Shown: positions 47,067 to 55,806 of the stretch, piece after piece
Layout of the letters: the number at the start of each line of letters is the position of its first letter
How positions within the stretch are numbered: position 1 is the stretch's first letter
Assembly (NCBI GenBank): GCA_019359155.1
Contig: JAHHHV010000066.1
Location: 62,001-126,000, forward strand
Direction of reading: 5' to 3'
Length of the DNA: 64,000 bases
Origin: Pegethrix bostrychoides GSE-TBD4-15B
GTDB lineage: Bacteria; Cyanobacteriota; Cyanobacteriia; Elainellales; Elainellaceae
The notes under the pieces: generated by a model
Seen by the model: only the letters and a program-made list of their open reading frames with translations
What the model was told of the DNA's origin: nothing
Databases searched by the model: none
Translations under genes and position numbers: made by a program

Positions 47067-48226
47067 GGGCGTAGCAGCAGCGCGAGCGCCCCAGCGAGCA
47101 GTCCCCAAAAAGCCGCGCCAACGCCAAACAGCGTCACGCCAGAAGCCGTCACCAAAAACGTGATCAGCGCTGGCTCTCGCTCTGCTTCCTGAGATACAGC
47201 CACTGACAGCCCGTTACCAATCGTGCCCAGCAGCGCCAGACCTGCAATTGCGCTCACCAGCTCTTTTGGGAAAGCCGCGAAGACTGCCGTCACCGTTGCC
47301 CCAAACAGCCCGATGGACAGATAAAAAACACCTGCCGCCACCGCCGCCACATAACGCTTATTGGGATCTTCGTGGGCTTCTCGTCCCATGCAGATAGCCG
47401 CCGTAATCGCCGCCAGATTCAGCGCAAAGCCGCCAAACGGTGCCAAAACCACGGTTGCTGCGCCCGTCCATCCAATCAGCGGTGAAATCGGCGCATCGTA
47501 CCCCGCAGCCCGCAGCACGGCAACACCGGGCACGTTTTGCGAAGCCATTGTCACCACAAACAGCGGCAGCGCCACGCCCACCAACGCCGCCAGCGAAAAC
47601 TGCGGGGCTGTGAAGACAGGCTGGGCGAACTGTAGACTCACACCGTTCCAATTCAGCAGTCCTTGCGCTGCGGCAATTAGAATTCCAATCACCAAAGCAG
47701 ATATAACGGCGTAACGCGGTAGAACGCGCCGCATTAACAAATAGGTGATGAACATCGCGAAAACCAGGACAAACTGCGTTTTCATTGCCGTGAACAGATC
47801 TAGTCCAAACCGCAGCAGCACGCCCGCCAGCATTGCCGAAGCAATCGGCAGCGGAATTTGGCTCATCGCCCGCTCAAACCAGCCGGTAAATCCGCAGAGC
47901 GTGATCAGCAGCCCTGAGCACAAAAATGCGCCAATCGCCTCTGGTAGCGGCACACCTGCCGCCGCAGTAATCAGCATTGCCGCACCGGGCGTAGACCAAG
48001 CCGTGACCACTGGGACTCGATAGCGCAGCGACAGCCCAATGCAGGTGATGCCCATGCCCAGACCCAGCGCCCACATCCAGGAGGCAATCTCGGCATCAGA
48101 GGCGTTGAGCGCCTGCGCGGCCTGAAACACAATCACCGCCGAGCTAGTAAAGCCCACCAGCACCGTCACAAAGCCCGCAATCACGGCTGAGACAGAAAAA
48201 TCTTTGAATGATCTCAGCAGGGTCAT
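47054..48226 (-). CDS. benE: BenE family benzoate/proton symporter
   Basis: The product is 390 residues with about 11-12 hydrophobic segments. Characteristic parts are VTAWSTPGAAMLIT, MASQNVPGVAVLRAAGYD and FGGFALNLAAITAAICMGRE. BenE proteins import benzoate with protons. No benzoate catabolic gene is visible, so the substrate may differ. The last codons overlap the transposase remnant, which may have supplied the end of the gene; the C-terminus (LLRPARS) still looks normal. Confidence 0.93.
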   Translation of the reverse strand: MTLLRSFKDFSVSAVIAGFVTVLVGFTSSAVIVFQAAQALNASDAEIASWMWALGLGMGITCIGLSLRYRVPVVTAWSTPGAAMLITAAAGVPLPEAIGAFLCSGLLITLCGFTGWFERAMSQIPLPIASAMLAGVLLRFGLDLFTAMKTQFVLVFAMFITYLLMRRVLPRYAVISALVIGILIAAAQGLLNWNGVSLQFAQPVFTAPQFSLAALVGVALPLFVVTMASQNVPGVAVLRAAGYDAPISPLIGWTGAATVVLAPFGGFALNLAAITAAICMGREAHEDPNKRYVAAVAAGVFYLSIGLFGATVTAVFAAFPKELVSAIAGLALLGTIGNGLSVAVSQEAEREPALITFLVTASGVTLFGVGAAFWGLLAGALALLLRPARS

Positions 48227-48394
48227 CGCTTCTCCCGACTAATCTGAACGCCTGTCTAGGATAGAGAATCTGGCTGGATTTGGCTTGAATCTTTTTCAGG
48301 CAGGCAATGTCTTGAACAAACGCGCCTGCAAATTTTGCCTAAACCAGTATTCCAGAGTTGGGTTCTAGAAAATCGCTGAGTCTGGGAGTCGCTG

Positions 48395-49057
48395 ATGCTG
48401 TGTGTTGAGGATCTGCTGAAACTGGAACTGTTTCGCTTACTGCCCGCCTCAAGGCTCGACTGGATCGGTGAGCAGGTCAGTGAGATTCACCTTAGTCGGG
48501 GTGAGCTATTGGTGCGAGAGGGCGACCCGCCGCGCGGCTTTTTTGTGTTAGTGGAGGGCAGCATGGGCATCACGCGCCTGAGCGACTGCCCAGAAATGCC
48601 ATTGATGCAATTGGTATCGCGAGTTTTCGAGCCGTTTTTTGCCACGAAGGCAGTAGGCAAAGGCTCGGGCTTGGGGCTAAATGTCACGCGCCGCATTGTC
48701 GAAAATCGCCATCACGGGACGCTCAGCCTGCAATCGCAAGCCGGGACGCACCACTTCTGGATCTGTCTGCCCATTGATCAGCAGGTCATCCGGACTTCGG
48801 AGCCTGCTGATCCCAAGCTAGCTTTGCTTCTGTGGCCTGATCCGATCAATTCCATAAAACCGCTGCCAGAACCGATCGACCAGCCGAGTCGGCAGCAATT
48901 TCGTCATCAGCGCCAGCATAATGTCACCCCCCGTCGCGGCCACGTAGCGCGGCTTAGGCTTGCGGTCACTCAAAGCTTTGACGATCACCTCAGCCACCTG
49001 CTCTGGGGTCCAAGCCATTTTCAGCAGACGGTGATTCAGGTCATCCATTTGAGTTAA
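48395..49057 (+). pseudogene. Internally deleted cNMP-binding/histidine-kinase-like protein
   Basis: The open frame is 220 codons. Residues 1-71 match the first part of a cyclic-nucleotide-binding domain (GELLVREGDPPRGFFVLVEG). At about residue 72 (nt 48611-48622) the sequence jumps to the C-terminal end of a kinase ATPase (VFEPFFATKAVGKGSGLGLN, then RRIVENRHHG and FWICLPI). The rest of the cNMP domain, the HisKA region and the ATPase N box are absent; related cyanobacterial proteins carry about 300 extra residues here. After CLPI the frame runs on antisense to the convergent SDR gene for about 80 codons with no family similarity. It cannot bind ATP. I call it a remnant of an in-frame deletion. 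Confidence 0.75.
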
Positions 49058-49711
49058 TGCAGGACTATAGGGCGATTGGGTCGGGTCATCCACCGCTTGC
49101 TGCATCTGCTGATTAGCACGATCAAAAAAGTTGGTTTTAACAGGCCCCGGCTCAATCACGCTCACCGCAATATTAAACGGCTCTAGCTCCATCCGCAGCG
49201 CATCGCTCAACCCTTCTAGCGCAAACTTTGAGGTGCTGTAGAGTCCGCCTAGTGGAAAGGCCACTCGCCCGCCAATCGAGCTGACGTTCACAATTCGGCC
49301 ACCGCCCTGCTGCCGCATGACTGGAATCACAGCCTGAATTAGCGTAATTACGCCCAGCAAGTTCACCTCAAACTGCTGTCGCACTAGCTCAGTTGAGACC
49401 GACTCAATCGGCCCCATTTGGCCGTAGCCCGCATTGTTCACCAGCGCATCAATTCGGCCAAACTGGTCGAGCGTCTTTTGAGCCAGCGCCTTCACCTGAT
49501 CGGTCTGAGCCATGTCGGTAGGGACGACACAAACTTCAGCCCCAGCTTGGCGACAAGTCTCGGCCACAGCGTTTAAGCTATCCAGACTCCGAGCGGCCAG
49601 TATTAGCCGGATGCCTGGGTATTTGTGAGCAAGCAGCTCTGGCAAAGCTGCACCAATTCCGGCTGAAGCACCCGTAATCAAAATCACCTGCTGATTCATT
49701 GGCTGGTTCAT
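48818..49711 (-). CDS. SDR family oxidoreductase
   Basis: The product is 297 residues of the classical short-chain dehydrogenase type. The cofactor loop is ITGASAGIGAALPELLAHKY, then VNNAGYGQMGPIE, VNVSSIGGRVAFPLGGLYST with the catalytic Ser, and Tyr and Lys in YSTSKFALEGL. EPGPVKTNFF follows. The C-terminal extension with a hydrophobic MLALMTKLLP segment resembles SDRs acting on lipids or retinol-like substrates. The exact substrate is unknown. Its 3' end overlaps the antisense tail of the cNMP/kinase remnant. Confidence 0.92.
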   Translation of the reverse strand: MNQPMNQQVILITGASAGIGAALPELLAHKYPGIRLILAARSLDSLNAVAETCRQAGAEVCVVPTDMAQTDQVKALAQKTLDQFGRIDALVNNAGYGQMGPIESVSTELVRQQFEVNLLGVITLIQAVIPVMRQQGGGRIVNVSSIGGRVAFPLGGLYSTSKFALEGLSDALRMELEPFNIAVSVIEPGPVKTNFFDRANQQMQQAVDDPTQSPYSPALTQMDDLNHRLLKMAWTPEQVAEVIVKALSDRKPKPRYVAATGGDIMLALMTKLLPTRLVDRFWQRFYGIDRIRPQKQS

Positions 49712-49844
49712 CGAAATAACCCTGCGGTGATTATTCTCTCAGCCTAGCAGGTTGCCTCTGGTAAAACTATCTTTCTCCAGTTAGGCTCTAGTCAGATCTA
49801 GACATAGTTAAACTCTATCATTGGAGAGACTTGTAATGATTTAG

Positions 49845-50477
49845 CTACTTCTGAGCATATGCCTGCGTGATTTTTAAGTGGTTGGGCTGAGCTGCAACCC
49901 GCGCCAGCCAAGCCAGAACTGCCGGAAAGCGCGTCAAATCAAATCCGCCTTCATCAGCAACATGCGTGTAGGCATAGAGCGCAATATCGGCAATGCTGTA
50001 TTGGTTGCCCACCAGAAATGGATGCTCGCTCAGCTGCTGCTCCAGCACAGCCAAAGCCGCATAGCCCGGATCGCGCTTCTGCTCAATGATTGCTTGGTAT
50101 TGCTCAGGTTGATCTCTGGCTTTGTAGTGCAACAAAAACCGCGAAGTGGCAATGTAGGGTTCGTGGCTGTACTGCTCAAAAAATAGCCACTGCATTACGT
50201 AGGCACGCTCTAGTCGATCTTGCGGCAGGTAGGTGGTGCCTTCGCTCAGATAGATTAAGATCGCGTTCGACTCAGATAAGTACAGCCCTGGCTCTAGCTC
50301 CAGCACTGGAATCCGCCCGTTGGGGTTAATTGCCAAAAAATCAGGCCTGCGCGTTTCCTGTTGCAGAATATCTTTCTCAATATATTCATAGGAAATTCCG
50401 AGCTGTGTGAGCAGCAGCCTAACTTTGTAACCATTTCCTGAAGGACGAAAATCATAGAGTTTGTACATTGCAGCCAT
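49845..50477 (-). CDS. Glutathione S-transferase family protein
   Basis: The product is 210 residues; MYKLYDF at 50468 is a likely alternative start. The thioredoxin-like N-terminal domain has DFRPSGNGYKVRLLLTQLG and NPNGRIPVLELE, then SESNAILIYLSEGT. The helical C-terminal domain has FLVGNQYSIADIALYAYTHV. Ser or Asn near residues 13-15 would act as the catalytic residue. The substrate is unknown. It is not closely related to the Cys-type GST at 36061. Confidence 0.93.
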   Translation of the reverse strand: MAAMYKLYDFRPSGNGYKVRLLLTQLGISYEYIEKDILQQETRRPDFLAINPNGRIPVLELEPGLYLSESNAILIYLSEGTTYLPQDRLERAYVMQWLFFEQYSHEPYIATSRFLLHYKARDQPEQYQAIIEQKRDPGYAALAVLEQQLSEHPFLVGNQYSIADIALYAYTHVADEGGFDLTRFPAVLAWLARVAAQPNHLKITQAYAQK

Positions 50478-50528
50478 AGTTTAAACTTCAACGCAAGCAT
50501 GATAGCTGAAAATAGCTGAGCTGAGGCA

Positions 50529-51312
50529 TTACCAGTCTGTAACTCGCTCAAATTCTGCCTTGTAGCATTGCAGAGTTGCTTGGTCATAGCAGACAAATCG
50601 AATGGTACCGATTGCAGTATGGTTGAGCAAAAATTGGCTGACAGTTTCAAAGGCAATGCGAGCAGCACGATTGCTAGGAAACCCTCGTCCGCCCGTGCCC
50701 AGTGCCGGAAATGCGATTGAGTGAAGCCCCTTTGCTGCCGACAACTCCAGGCAGCTTCGGTAGCACTGAGCGAGCAACGCCTCTTCCCCCTGCTTGCCCA
50801 TCAGTCCAGGTTGGGCAGACCGTATGGATCACCCAAGCAGCAGGCAAGTTAAATCCAGGCGTGATTTTCGCTTCTCCCACGGCAACTCCATTCAGCAGAC
50901 GGTAGGCGACCAACAGCTCAGATCCTGCGGCGCGGTGAATTGACCCGGACACTGCACCGTAGCTAGATAGCTCAGAATTTGTGGAGTTCACAATTGCCTC
51001 TGTGTCCTGCTGGCTAATTTCCCCTAGCTGCGGCCCGCGCCCAAAGGCATAAAACAAACTGGTGTGACCACTGCTGCGCTTGCTGCTGCGCGTATAGGAC
51101 TGAATCGAGGACTTTTTACGGTAGCTGGCAAATTTGCGAGCCTTTAGCTCTAGATCCAAATCTTCTAAAGCTGCGGCTTCTGGAGCCGACATCGCTAAGT
51201 TGCAATCCAGCATCTGCTGCCGGGTTTCTTGGAGAACATCGCTGGCCATTGCATAGTCACCGTGATCTACCAGACGCACAGCCTCTTTTTTAGCACGCGC
51301 CGTCATCATCAA
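50529..51312 (-). pseudogene. Frameshifted and truncated VWA-macro domain protein
   Basis: Two minus-strand frames together encode the C-terminal part of a VWA-plus-macro protein. Frame 1 (from 51312) begins in the helical region after a VWA domain (VLQETRQQMLDCNLAMSAPE; SSGHTSLFYAFGRGPQLGEI) and enters the macro domain (DTEAIVNSTN, ITPGFNLPAAWVIHTVCPTW). Near 50800-50815 the homology shifts to the second frame (GKQGEEALLAQCYRSCLELS, IAFPALGTGGRGFP), which ends at 50529. A one-base insertion or two-base deletion explains the break. The VWA domain itself is absent upstream. Macro domains bind ADP-ribose. It is probably non-functional. Confidence 0.8.
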
Positions 51313-51460
51313 GGCAAAACAGAGTAATGCAAAAATAGAGTCAGCCCGGTCGAAAACCTACAGCCAAAAAGCGGCTAAGCCTGCCAGTTTTGCACAGAAA
51401 TGATACATTTGAACCAGATTAGGCAATTAGCCCACCGAAACAAGCGATCTCAAATCAGCC

Positions 51461-51697
51461 ATGGCGACTACAAAAATTAGAAAGACTCCCGGCATCCAGA
51501 ATGGCGCTGCCTGCATTGGTCGGACACAAATCCCGGTCTGGGAACTGATTGCGCTCTCTTTACAGGGCTGCTCAGACAGCGTTTTGCTCAGCGACTATCC
51601 GCAGCTAACCCGCGATGATCTGAAAGCTGCCCGCAATTATTACGCGCAAAACCCCGACGAAATCGATGCCGTGATTGCTGCCGAGCAGCCCGGATAA
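51461..51697 (+). CDS. DUF433 domain protein (orphan antitoxin-like)
   Basis: The product is 78 residues. IRKTPGIQNGAACIGRTQIP, then LLSDYPQLTRDDLKAARNYY and DEIDAVIAAE are the DUF433 signature, a small helix-turn-helix-like fold. DUF433 genes are commonly followed by a DUF5615 PIN-like toxin gene. Here the next plus-strand gene is mazG, 390 bases on, so no partner is adjacent. It may be a solitary antitoxin or regulator. Confidence 0.88.
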   Translation: MATTKIRKTPGIQNGAACIGRTQIPVWELIALSLQGCSDSVLLSDYPQLTRDDLKAARNYYAQNPDEIDAVIAAEQPG

Positions 51698-51707
51698 GCG
51701 CTAGCTC

Positions 51708-51983
51708 CTAGCCTGAATGTGATTCTGGATCTAGCGATTCGGCTGTAGCGCTGGTCGAAACATGCCCTGAGAGCCAGACTGTCATCGTACTGGCAGCTGC
51801 CGCCGTCACAATGGCAATGGCGATGATCGCCTCGCTGCTCGCTTCAGTCGAGAAGAGCAAATCCGCAGCCAACATGCCCGTTGAGCAGCCCCAGATCGTC
51901 GCCGTTGCGGCGACGCAGCCTTGCGGTCGGGGAGTCAGATTCTGGGTTGGACTCTGGGGTGATCGGGATAGATCGTCAGGCAT
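51708..51983 (-). CDS. Hypothetical small membrane protein
   Basis: A 91-codon frame with two hydrophobic segments (TATIWGCSTGMLAADLLF; AIIAIAIVTAAAASTMTVWL) and polar ends. No family is recognised and no strong ribosome binding site is seen. The opposite strand is also open (51811-52005). Repeats of CTGTAGAGA lie just upstream (51990-52020). It could be real or a chance frame. Confidence 0.35.
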   Translation of the reverse strand: MPDDLSRSPQSPTQNLTPRPQGCVAATATIWGCSTGMLAADLLFSTEASSEAIIAIAIVTAAAASTMTVWLSGHVSTSATAESLDPESHSG

Positions 51984-52086
51984 AGGTTTCTGTAGAGAGC
52001 TGTAGAGAGGGCTGTAGAGAAAGCGTTACCGCAGGCATCAAACTGTAAAATTGGCGATAATTCGAGTGCAGCTTCGCGAATTTACC

Positions 52087-52908
52087 ATGACTGACTTAGG
52101 CTCGCCCAATTCTACGGCATCGCTCGTAGCGCTTCAGCATTTAATCACGGTAGTGGCCAAACTGCGCGACCCGAACAGCGGCTGCCCCTGGGATCTAGCC
52201 CAAACACCTAAAACGCTGATTCCTTACGTGATTGAAGAAGCCTACGAGGCCGCAGACGCGATCCGGCAGGGTGAAGCTACCGCCATTGCTGACGAGCTAG
52301 GCGATCTGCTGCTACAAGTGGTGCTGCAAGCCCAGATTGCCAGCGAGTCGCAGCAGTTTGATCTAGCCACAATTGCGGCGGGCATTGCGGCCAAGCTGAT
52401 TCGTCGACATCCACATGTCTTTGGCGACGCGCAGGCCAAAACCGTCGAGCAGGTGCGGCAAAACTGGGAGGCCATCAAAGCCCAGGAAGAGCAGTCCAAA
52501 ACCGATCTGCCGTTTTTATCCCCGCGCCTCGACCGCTATGCTCGCTCGCTGCCGCCCCTGACTGCCGCGATGAAGATCTCCAAGCAGGCGGCTGAGGTAG
52601 GGTTTGAATGGGAGAGCGTGGCAGGCGTTTGGGAGAAGTTTCACGAGGAGCTCGGCGAATTTGAGCAGGCGCTCGCTGCCGAGACTCAAGCCGAGCAGCA
52701 GGCTGAGTTAGGCGATCTGCTGTTTACAATTGTGAATCTGGCACGCTGGTATGGACTTGACCCGGAGGCCGCCTTGCAGGGCACAAACCAGCGATTTGTG
52801 CAGCGGTTTGGGCATGTCGAGCAGGCAGCAGGACGCAGTCTCAGCGACTGTAGACCGGAGGAATTAGAGCAGTTCTGGCAGGCGGCAAAGCGGTCACAGC
52901 GGTCGTAG
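52087..52908 (+). CDS. mazG: Nucleoside triphosphate pyrophosphohydrolase
   Basis: The product is about 273 residues from the ATG at 52087; a TTG at 52051 is less likely. It has two MazG-type helical domains. The first has LRDPNSGCPWDLAQTPKTLI, the metal-binding EEAYEA and ELGDLLLQVVLQAQ. The second has KFHEELGEFEQALA and AELGDLLFTIVNLARWYGLD. It hydrolyses NTPs to NMP and pyrophosphate as housekeeping of the nucleotide pool. It is a solitary housekeeping gene, not the toxin-linked short form. Confidence 0.95.
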   Translation: MTDLGSPNSTASLVALQHLITVVAKLRDPNSGCPWDLAQTPKTLIPYVIEEAYEAADAIRQGEATAIADELGDLLLQVVLQAQIASESQQFDLATIAAGIAAKLIRRHPHVFGDAQAKTVEQVRQNWEAIKAQEEQSKTDLPFLSPRLDRYARSLPPLTAAMKISKQAAEVGFEWESVAGVWEKFHEELGEFEQALAAETQAEQQAELGDLLFTIVNLARWYGLDPEAALQGTNQRFVQRFGHVEQAAGRSLSDCRPEELEQFWQAAKRSQRS

Positions 52909-52958
52909 TCGCGAGGGTGATGCGAGGTTTGCGGATTGAACTCAACTTGGTTGTATCG

Positions 52959-53759
52959 TCAAATCTCGTCTGGGTTGATTCCCAAGGCCTGCAATCGTTC
53001 TGCTAAGCGACGCGCTTTTGCCTCCGCGTTTTCTGCCCTTGTCTCTGCACCTGCTGCTCGTTCTGCTCCGGTGGGGATGACCTGCCCAGCTTGATCGCAC
53101 CATCGCAGCCAGAGGTGGGGGATCTCTTCTTCAAATGAGCCTTCCCAGAGCGTCAAACCCAGCCCAACTGCGTTCAGCCAGACTGATTGGCTGACTGCGG
53201 TGATGCCGGAGGGCGGTGTGAGTTCGCGGTAGCCGTCGGGTGAAATTGACCAGACTCGCAGCAAGGCGTTATTCATTGCGTCTGAGCTTTGGATCTGCCG
53301 GAGGGGGTCAAACACGACGTAGTAGCGAATGCCGATTTGGGCATAGATCGCTTGCTTGGCAGCTGTCTTCCCTTTCTGGCGAGATTTTTGGCTCAGGATT
53401 AGCTCGTCGCCTTCTGTATTTGAGACAATTTCGATGCAGACTTCTGGAGCTTTGCCAAATTCCCAGACGAAGTAAGAGCGATTGCGGCGCTGAGAAAAGT
53501 CTTCAGCCCGCTGCACTCCCAGGCTCAGCAGCATATCGGGCACAATTGGCTCACCTTTGAGCTTGTAGAACAGCCCGACATTGGCAGCTGCCAGGAAGGG
53601 GGTAGGTAGGGCTTGAGAACTGTAGAGCGGTTCGACCAACAGCCGCTGCTGGACTTCAGATTGAAAATTGTCCACTGGGGTATCGTCTTCAATAACCAGA
53701 TGGCTGATGTCAAGCTCATGAACAATTTCGTCGTTGAGAAGTTGCTGCGTCATAGCCAT
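52959..53759 (-). CDS. Uma2 family (DUF820) endonuclease-like protein, long form
   Basis: The product is 266 residues. The PD-(D/E)XK-like core has VPDMLLSLGV with the Asp and CIEIVSNTEGDEL with the Glu, then KKxxYAQIGIRYYVVFDP. The C-terminal tail is a charged coiled-coil-like helix (AETRAENAEAKARRLAERLQ), typical for cyanobacterial Uma2 proteins. These families are greatly expanded in cyanobacteria. Activity is inferred from the fold and no biological role is established. Another Uma2 gene is at 61280. Confidence 0.92.
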   Translation of the reverse strand: MAMTQQLLNDEIVHELDISHLVIEDDTPVDNFQSEVQQRLLVEPLYSSQALPTPFLAAANVGLFYKLKGEPIVPDMLLSLGVQRAEDFSQRRNRSYFVWEFGKAPEVCIEIVSNTEGDELILSQKSRQKGKTAAKQAIYAQIGIRYYVVFDPLRQIQSSDAMNNALLRVWSISPDGYRELTPPSGITAVSQSVWLNAVGLGLTLWEGSFEEEIPHLWLRWCDQAGQVIPTGAERAAGAETRAENAEAKARRLAERLQALGINPDEI

Positions 53760-53822
53760 TCGCCAAGCTGAGTGTTTTGCTGTACTGATTGCTGTACTGA
53801 CTATGATATCAGGCGACTCTTT

Positions 53823-53860
53823 GGCGCTATTTGGCTGGCGCTATTTGGCTGGCGCTATTT
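53823..53860. repeat. 2.7 x 14-bp minisatellite
   Basis: Units GGCGCTATTTGGCT at 53823 and 53837 and a 10-base third. The repeat reaches into the stop codon of the convergently placed methyltransferase gene. Confidence 0.92.
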
Positions 53861-55195
53861 AGGTTTTTGGGTCAGCAGCACGTAGAGATACTTTTCGAGG
53901 TTAATCAGTGTATTGCGGAGTTCTTGACTGGCGCGCTGCGGATTGGTCGGTTTGAGTGTGATCGGGTCGCAGGCGTAGATTTTGAGGATACGCTTCAGCA
54001 GTGCCGGAAACTGCTGGGGGGCATCCCAGAGCGGCAGCAGGCCAGCCAAAACATAGGGGCTGAGCATAATTCGGACTTGATGGGGTGCGGCAGCGGTGAA
54101 ATAGCGGCTCAGGTCAAACTGCTGCTGCTGCCGAATTGCGTCGGTAATCGCTGTTTTGATCGCTGGCGTTTGGAGCTGTGGATGTAGCGTCACCCGCGCC
54201 GTCTCCCAGTCTGGGTCTGCCCAGCTAGCGGGTGTCTTCCAGGCGGGTGTCTGATGAGCCTGCCCGACCCAGAAATCTAGCAGGCGGTGGATGGGGGCGA
54301 TCAGCTCAAATAGCTGGAGCTGTTCTTCAAGTGAGAGCTTGGGCAGGTTCTCTTGCCAAAAGGACGGCAGGTTTTGCGGGTTTTGAAACAGTCGGGCTAG
54401 CTCCCAGCTGCGTTGATTGGTCATGCAGATAAACTCTAGTTCTGCATCCCGCAAGGCCGCAAACAGATCGGGAATTGTGTAGCCCTGGTCGCCGTGAAAC
54501 AGATAGTTCATCAGCACATAGTCCTGCGGATCTTCGACAGCCTGCTTGGCGCTCCAGGTTTGCTGCTTCAGCGGTACATCATCTGAGAGTTCGCGCATTG
54601 TTTCTAAAACAATCTCAATTTCCGGCTGCTGAGGATTGCCCTGCATCAGCCCCAGCGCGGTAAACAGCTCCTGTGCCCGGAAATAGTGATAGCGCTGATA
54701 GAGGCTGTGCAGGTTGCCGCGCAGAATGCCTTGAGGCTTCAGCTTGCTCCTGAGCATTTTCAATGCCTGTTCTAGGTCAGGCAGCAAATACAGCACCTCG
54801 TCGCAGTTGATGTAGTCAAACTGCCGATCGAGCTGATCGAGATCGAGCAGCGAAAGCACCTGAAACTGCGCTGCGGCAAATCCGTGAAACCGCAGCCGCT
54901 CTTGCGCGAGCTGGATGGATTTGGCCGAGAGATCAATCCCCAAGATCTCAGCACCTGGATTGGCCGCAGCCAGGATCAGCGTTTTGTAGCCCGTGCCGCA
55001 GCCGACATCGAGAATCGCCAGATCCGGAGATTTAGCGACCTGCTGATTGCGTAAATAAAACGGCGTGATGAAATTGTTGGCGTAGAGCAGATTGGCATCG
55101 CCCTGCGGCGACAGTTCGAGCGGCATGTTGGGATAAGGTGCACTCTCAAACTGCTGGCGAATCTTTTCGAGGAGTTCAGCGTTCTGAATCGTCAT
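53855..55195 (-). CDS. Class I SAM-dependent methyltransferase with helical C-terminal domain
   Basis: The product is about 446 residues from the ATG at 55195 (MTIQNAELLEKIRQQFESAP); an ATG at 55237 adds 14 residues. The methyltransferase domain (about 20-190) has LAILDVGCGTGYKTLILA, ILGIDLSAKS and FDYINCDEVLYLLPD. A helical C-terminal region of about 230 residues, including DVPLKQQTW and QRSWELARLF, resembles the regulatory part seen in cyanobacterial proteins of this architecture. The methyl acceptor is not predictable. The stop codon lies in the 14-bp minisatellite. Confidence 0.9.
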   Translation of the reverse strand: MTIQNAELLEKIRQQFESAPYPNMPLELSPQGDANLLYANNFITPFYLRNQQVAKSPDLAILDVGCGTGYKTLILAAANPGAEILGIDLSAKSIQLAQERLRFHGFAAAQFQVLSLLDLDQLDRQFDYINCDEVLYLLPDLEQALKMLRSKLKPQGILRGNLHSLYQRYHYFRAQELFTALGLMQGNPQQPEIEIVLETMRELSDDVPLKQQTWSAKQAVEDPQDYVLMNYLFHGDQGYTIPDLFAALRDAELEFICMTNQRSWELARLFQNPQNLPSFWQENLPKLSLEEQLQLFELIAPIHRLLDFWVGQAHQTPAWKTPASWADPDWETARVTLHPQLQTPAIKTAITDAIRQQQQFDLSRYFTAAAPHQVRIMLSPYVLAGLLPLWDAPQQFPALLKRILKIYACDPITLKPTNPQRASQELRNTLINLEKYLYVLLTQKPK

Positions 55196-55270
55196 AGCTG
55201 GGGCTGCTCTAGTGCTGCTCTTTACGTTGTAGTTCAAGCTGTAGCAGGTTGCTCAGCCGACTGGAAGGGG

Positions 55271-55723
55271 CTATTGGGGCAGTAAGAAGCCCGTGCCCGG
55301 TCGGCGGATGATGTAGCGGGCGGTGTCTTCGAGGGGCGTGCGGTAGAGGATCAGCGCGTTGCGGTTGGGCAGATTGTAGAAGCGATAGATCGCCTCGGCG
55401 CGGGCGAGCTGCTGGTCGCGGGGAATGCCAGCATTTTCTGGGAAATAGCCAGCGCGTTCGACAATCCGGTAGCCGTCGAGAATTTGCGCCGCATCCCCAT
55501 AGATAAAGTCGTAGTCGCCCTCGAAGTTAGGATCGGTTTCCAGATCGCTCAAAAATCCGGTCGAAAGCGTCATTTCAGATTGATCTTCCCAATCATCAAA
55601 GCGAGTCAGCGGCAAGATGCCCTGTCGGATTTCCGACTGAGCCTGAGAAGGCCAGCACAGAGCGCCCATCAACAGAGACAGAACCAGAACCAGCGGCTGA
55701 GTAAATTTCAAGGTGAATTTCAA
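55271..55723 (-). CDS. Exported hypothetical protein
   Basis: The product is 150 residues from a TTG start at 55723, with GGAG seven bases upstream that supports this choice. The first 28 residues form a signal peptide (LVLVLSLLMGALCWPSQAQS). The mature part has FDDWEDQSEMTLSTGFLSDL, AAQILDGYRIVERAGYFPEN and RAEAIYRFYNLPNRNALILY. I recognise it as the style of a conserved cyanobacterial exported protein but cannot give a function. It lies between pgsA and the methyltransferase on the same strand. Confidence 0.8.
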   Translation of the reverse strand: MKFTLKFTQPLVLVLSLLMGALCWPSQAQSEIRQGILPLTRFDDWEDQSEMTLSTGFLSDLETDPNFEGDYDFIYGDAAQILDGYRIVERAGYFPENAGIPRDQQLARAEAIYRFYNLPNRNALILYRTPLEDTARYIIRRPGTGFLLPQ

Positions 55724-55806
55724 GACAGAACTCCTTGCAGAGTGAAGAGCGGATCACCCGGATAGTAGCGAGCTTTGCGCCCGGATTTTGTGATCTATCT
55801 CCCAAC

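Noticed and set aside
51461-51983. Toxin-antitoxin pair (DUF433 plus next frame)
   Set aside because: The next frame is on the opposite strand, is membrane-like and has no PIN or nuclease motif.
52959-53759. Uma2 protein as a transposon-borne gene
   Set aside because: No terminal inverted repeats or transposase are nearby; the family is simply abundant in cyanobacteria.
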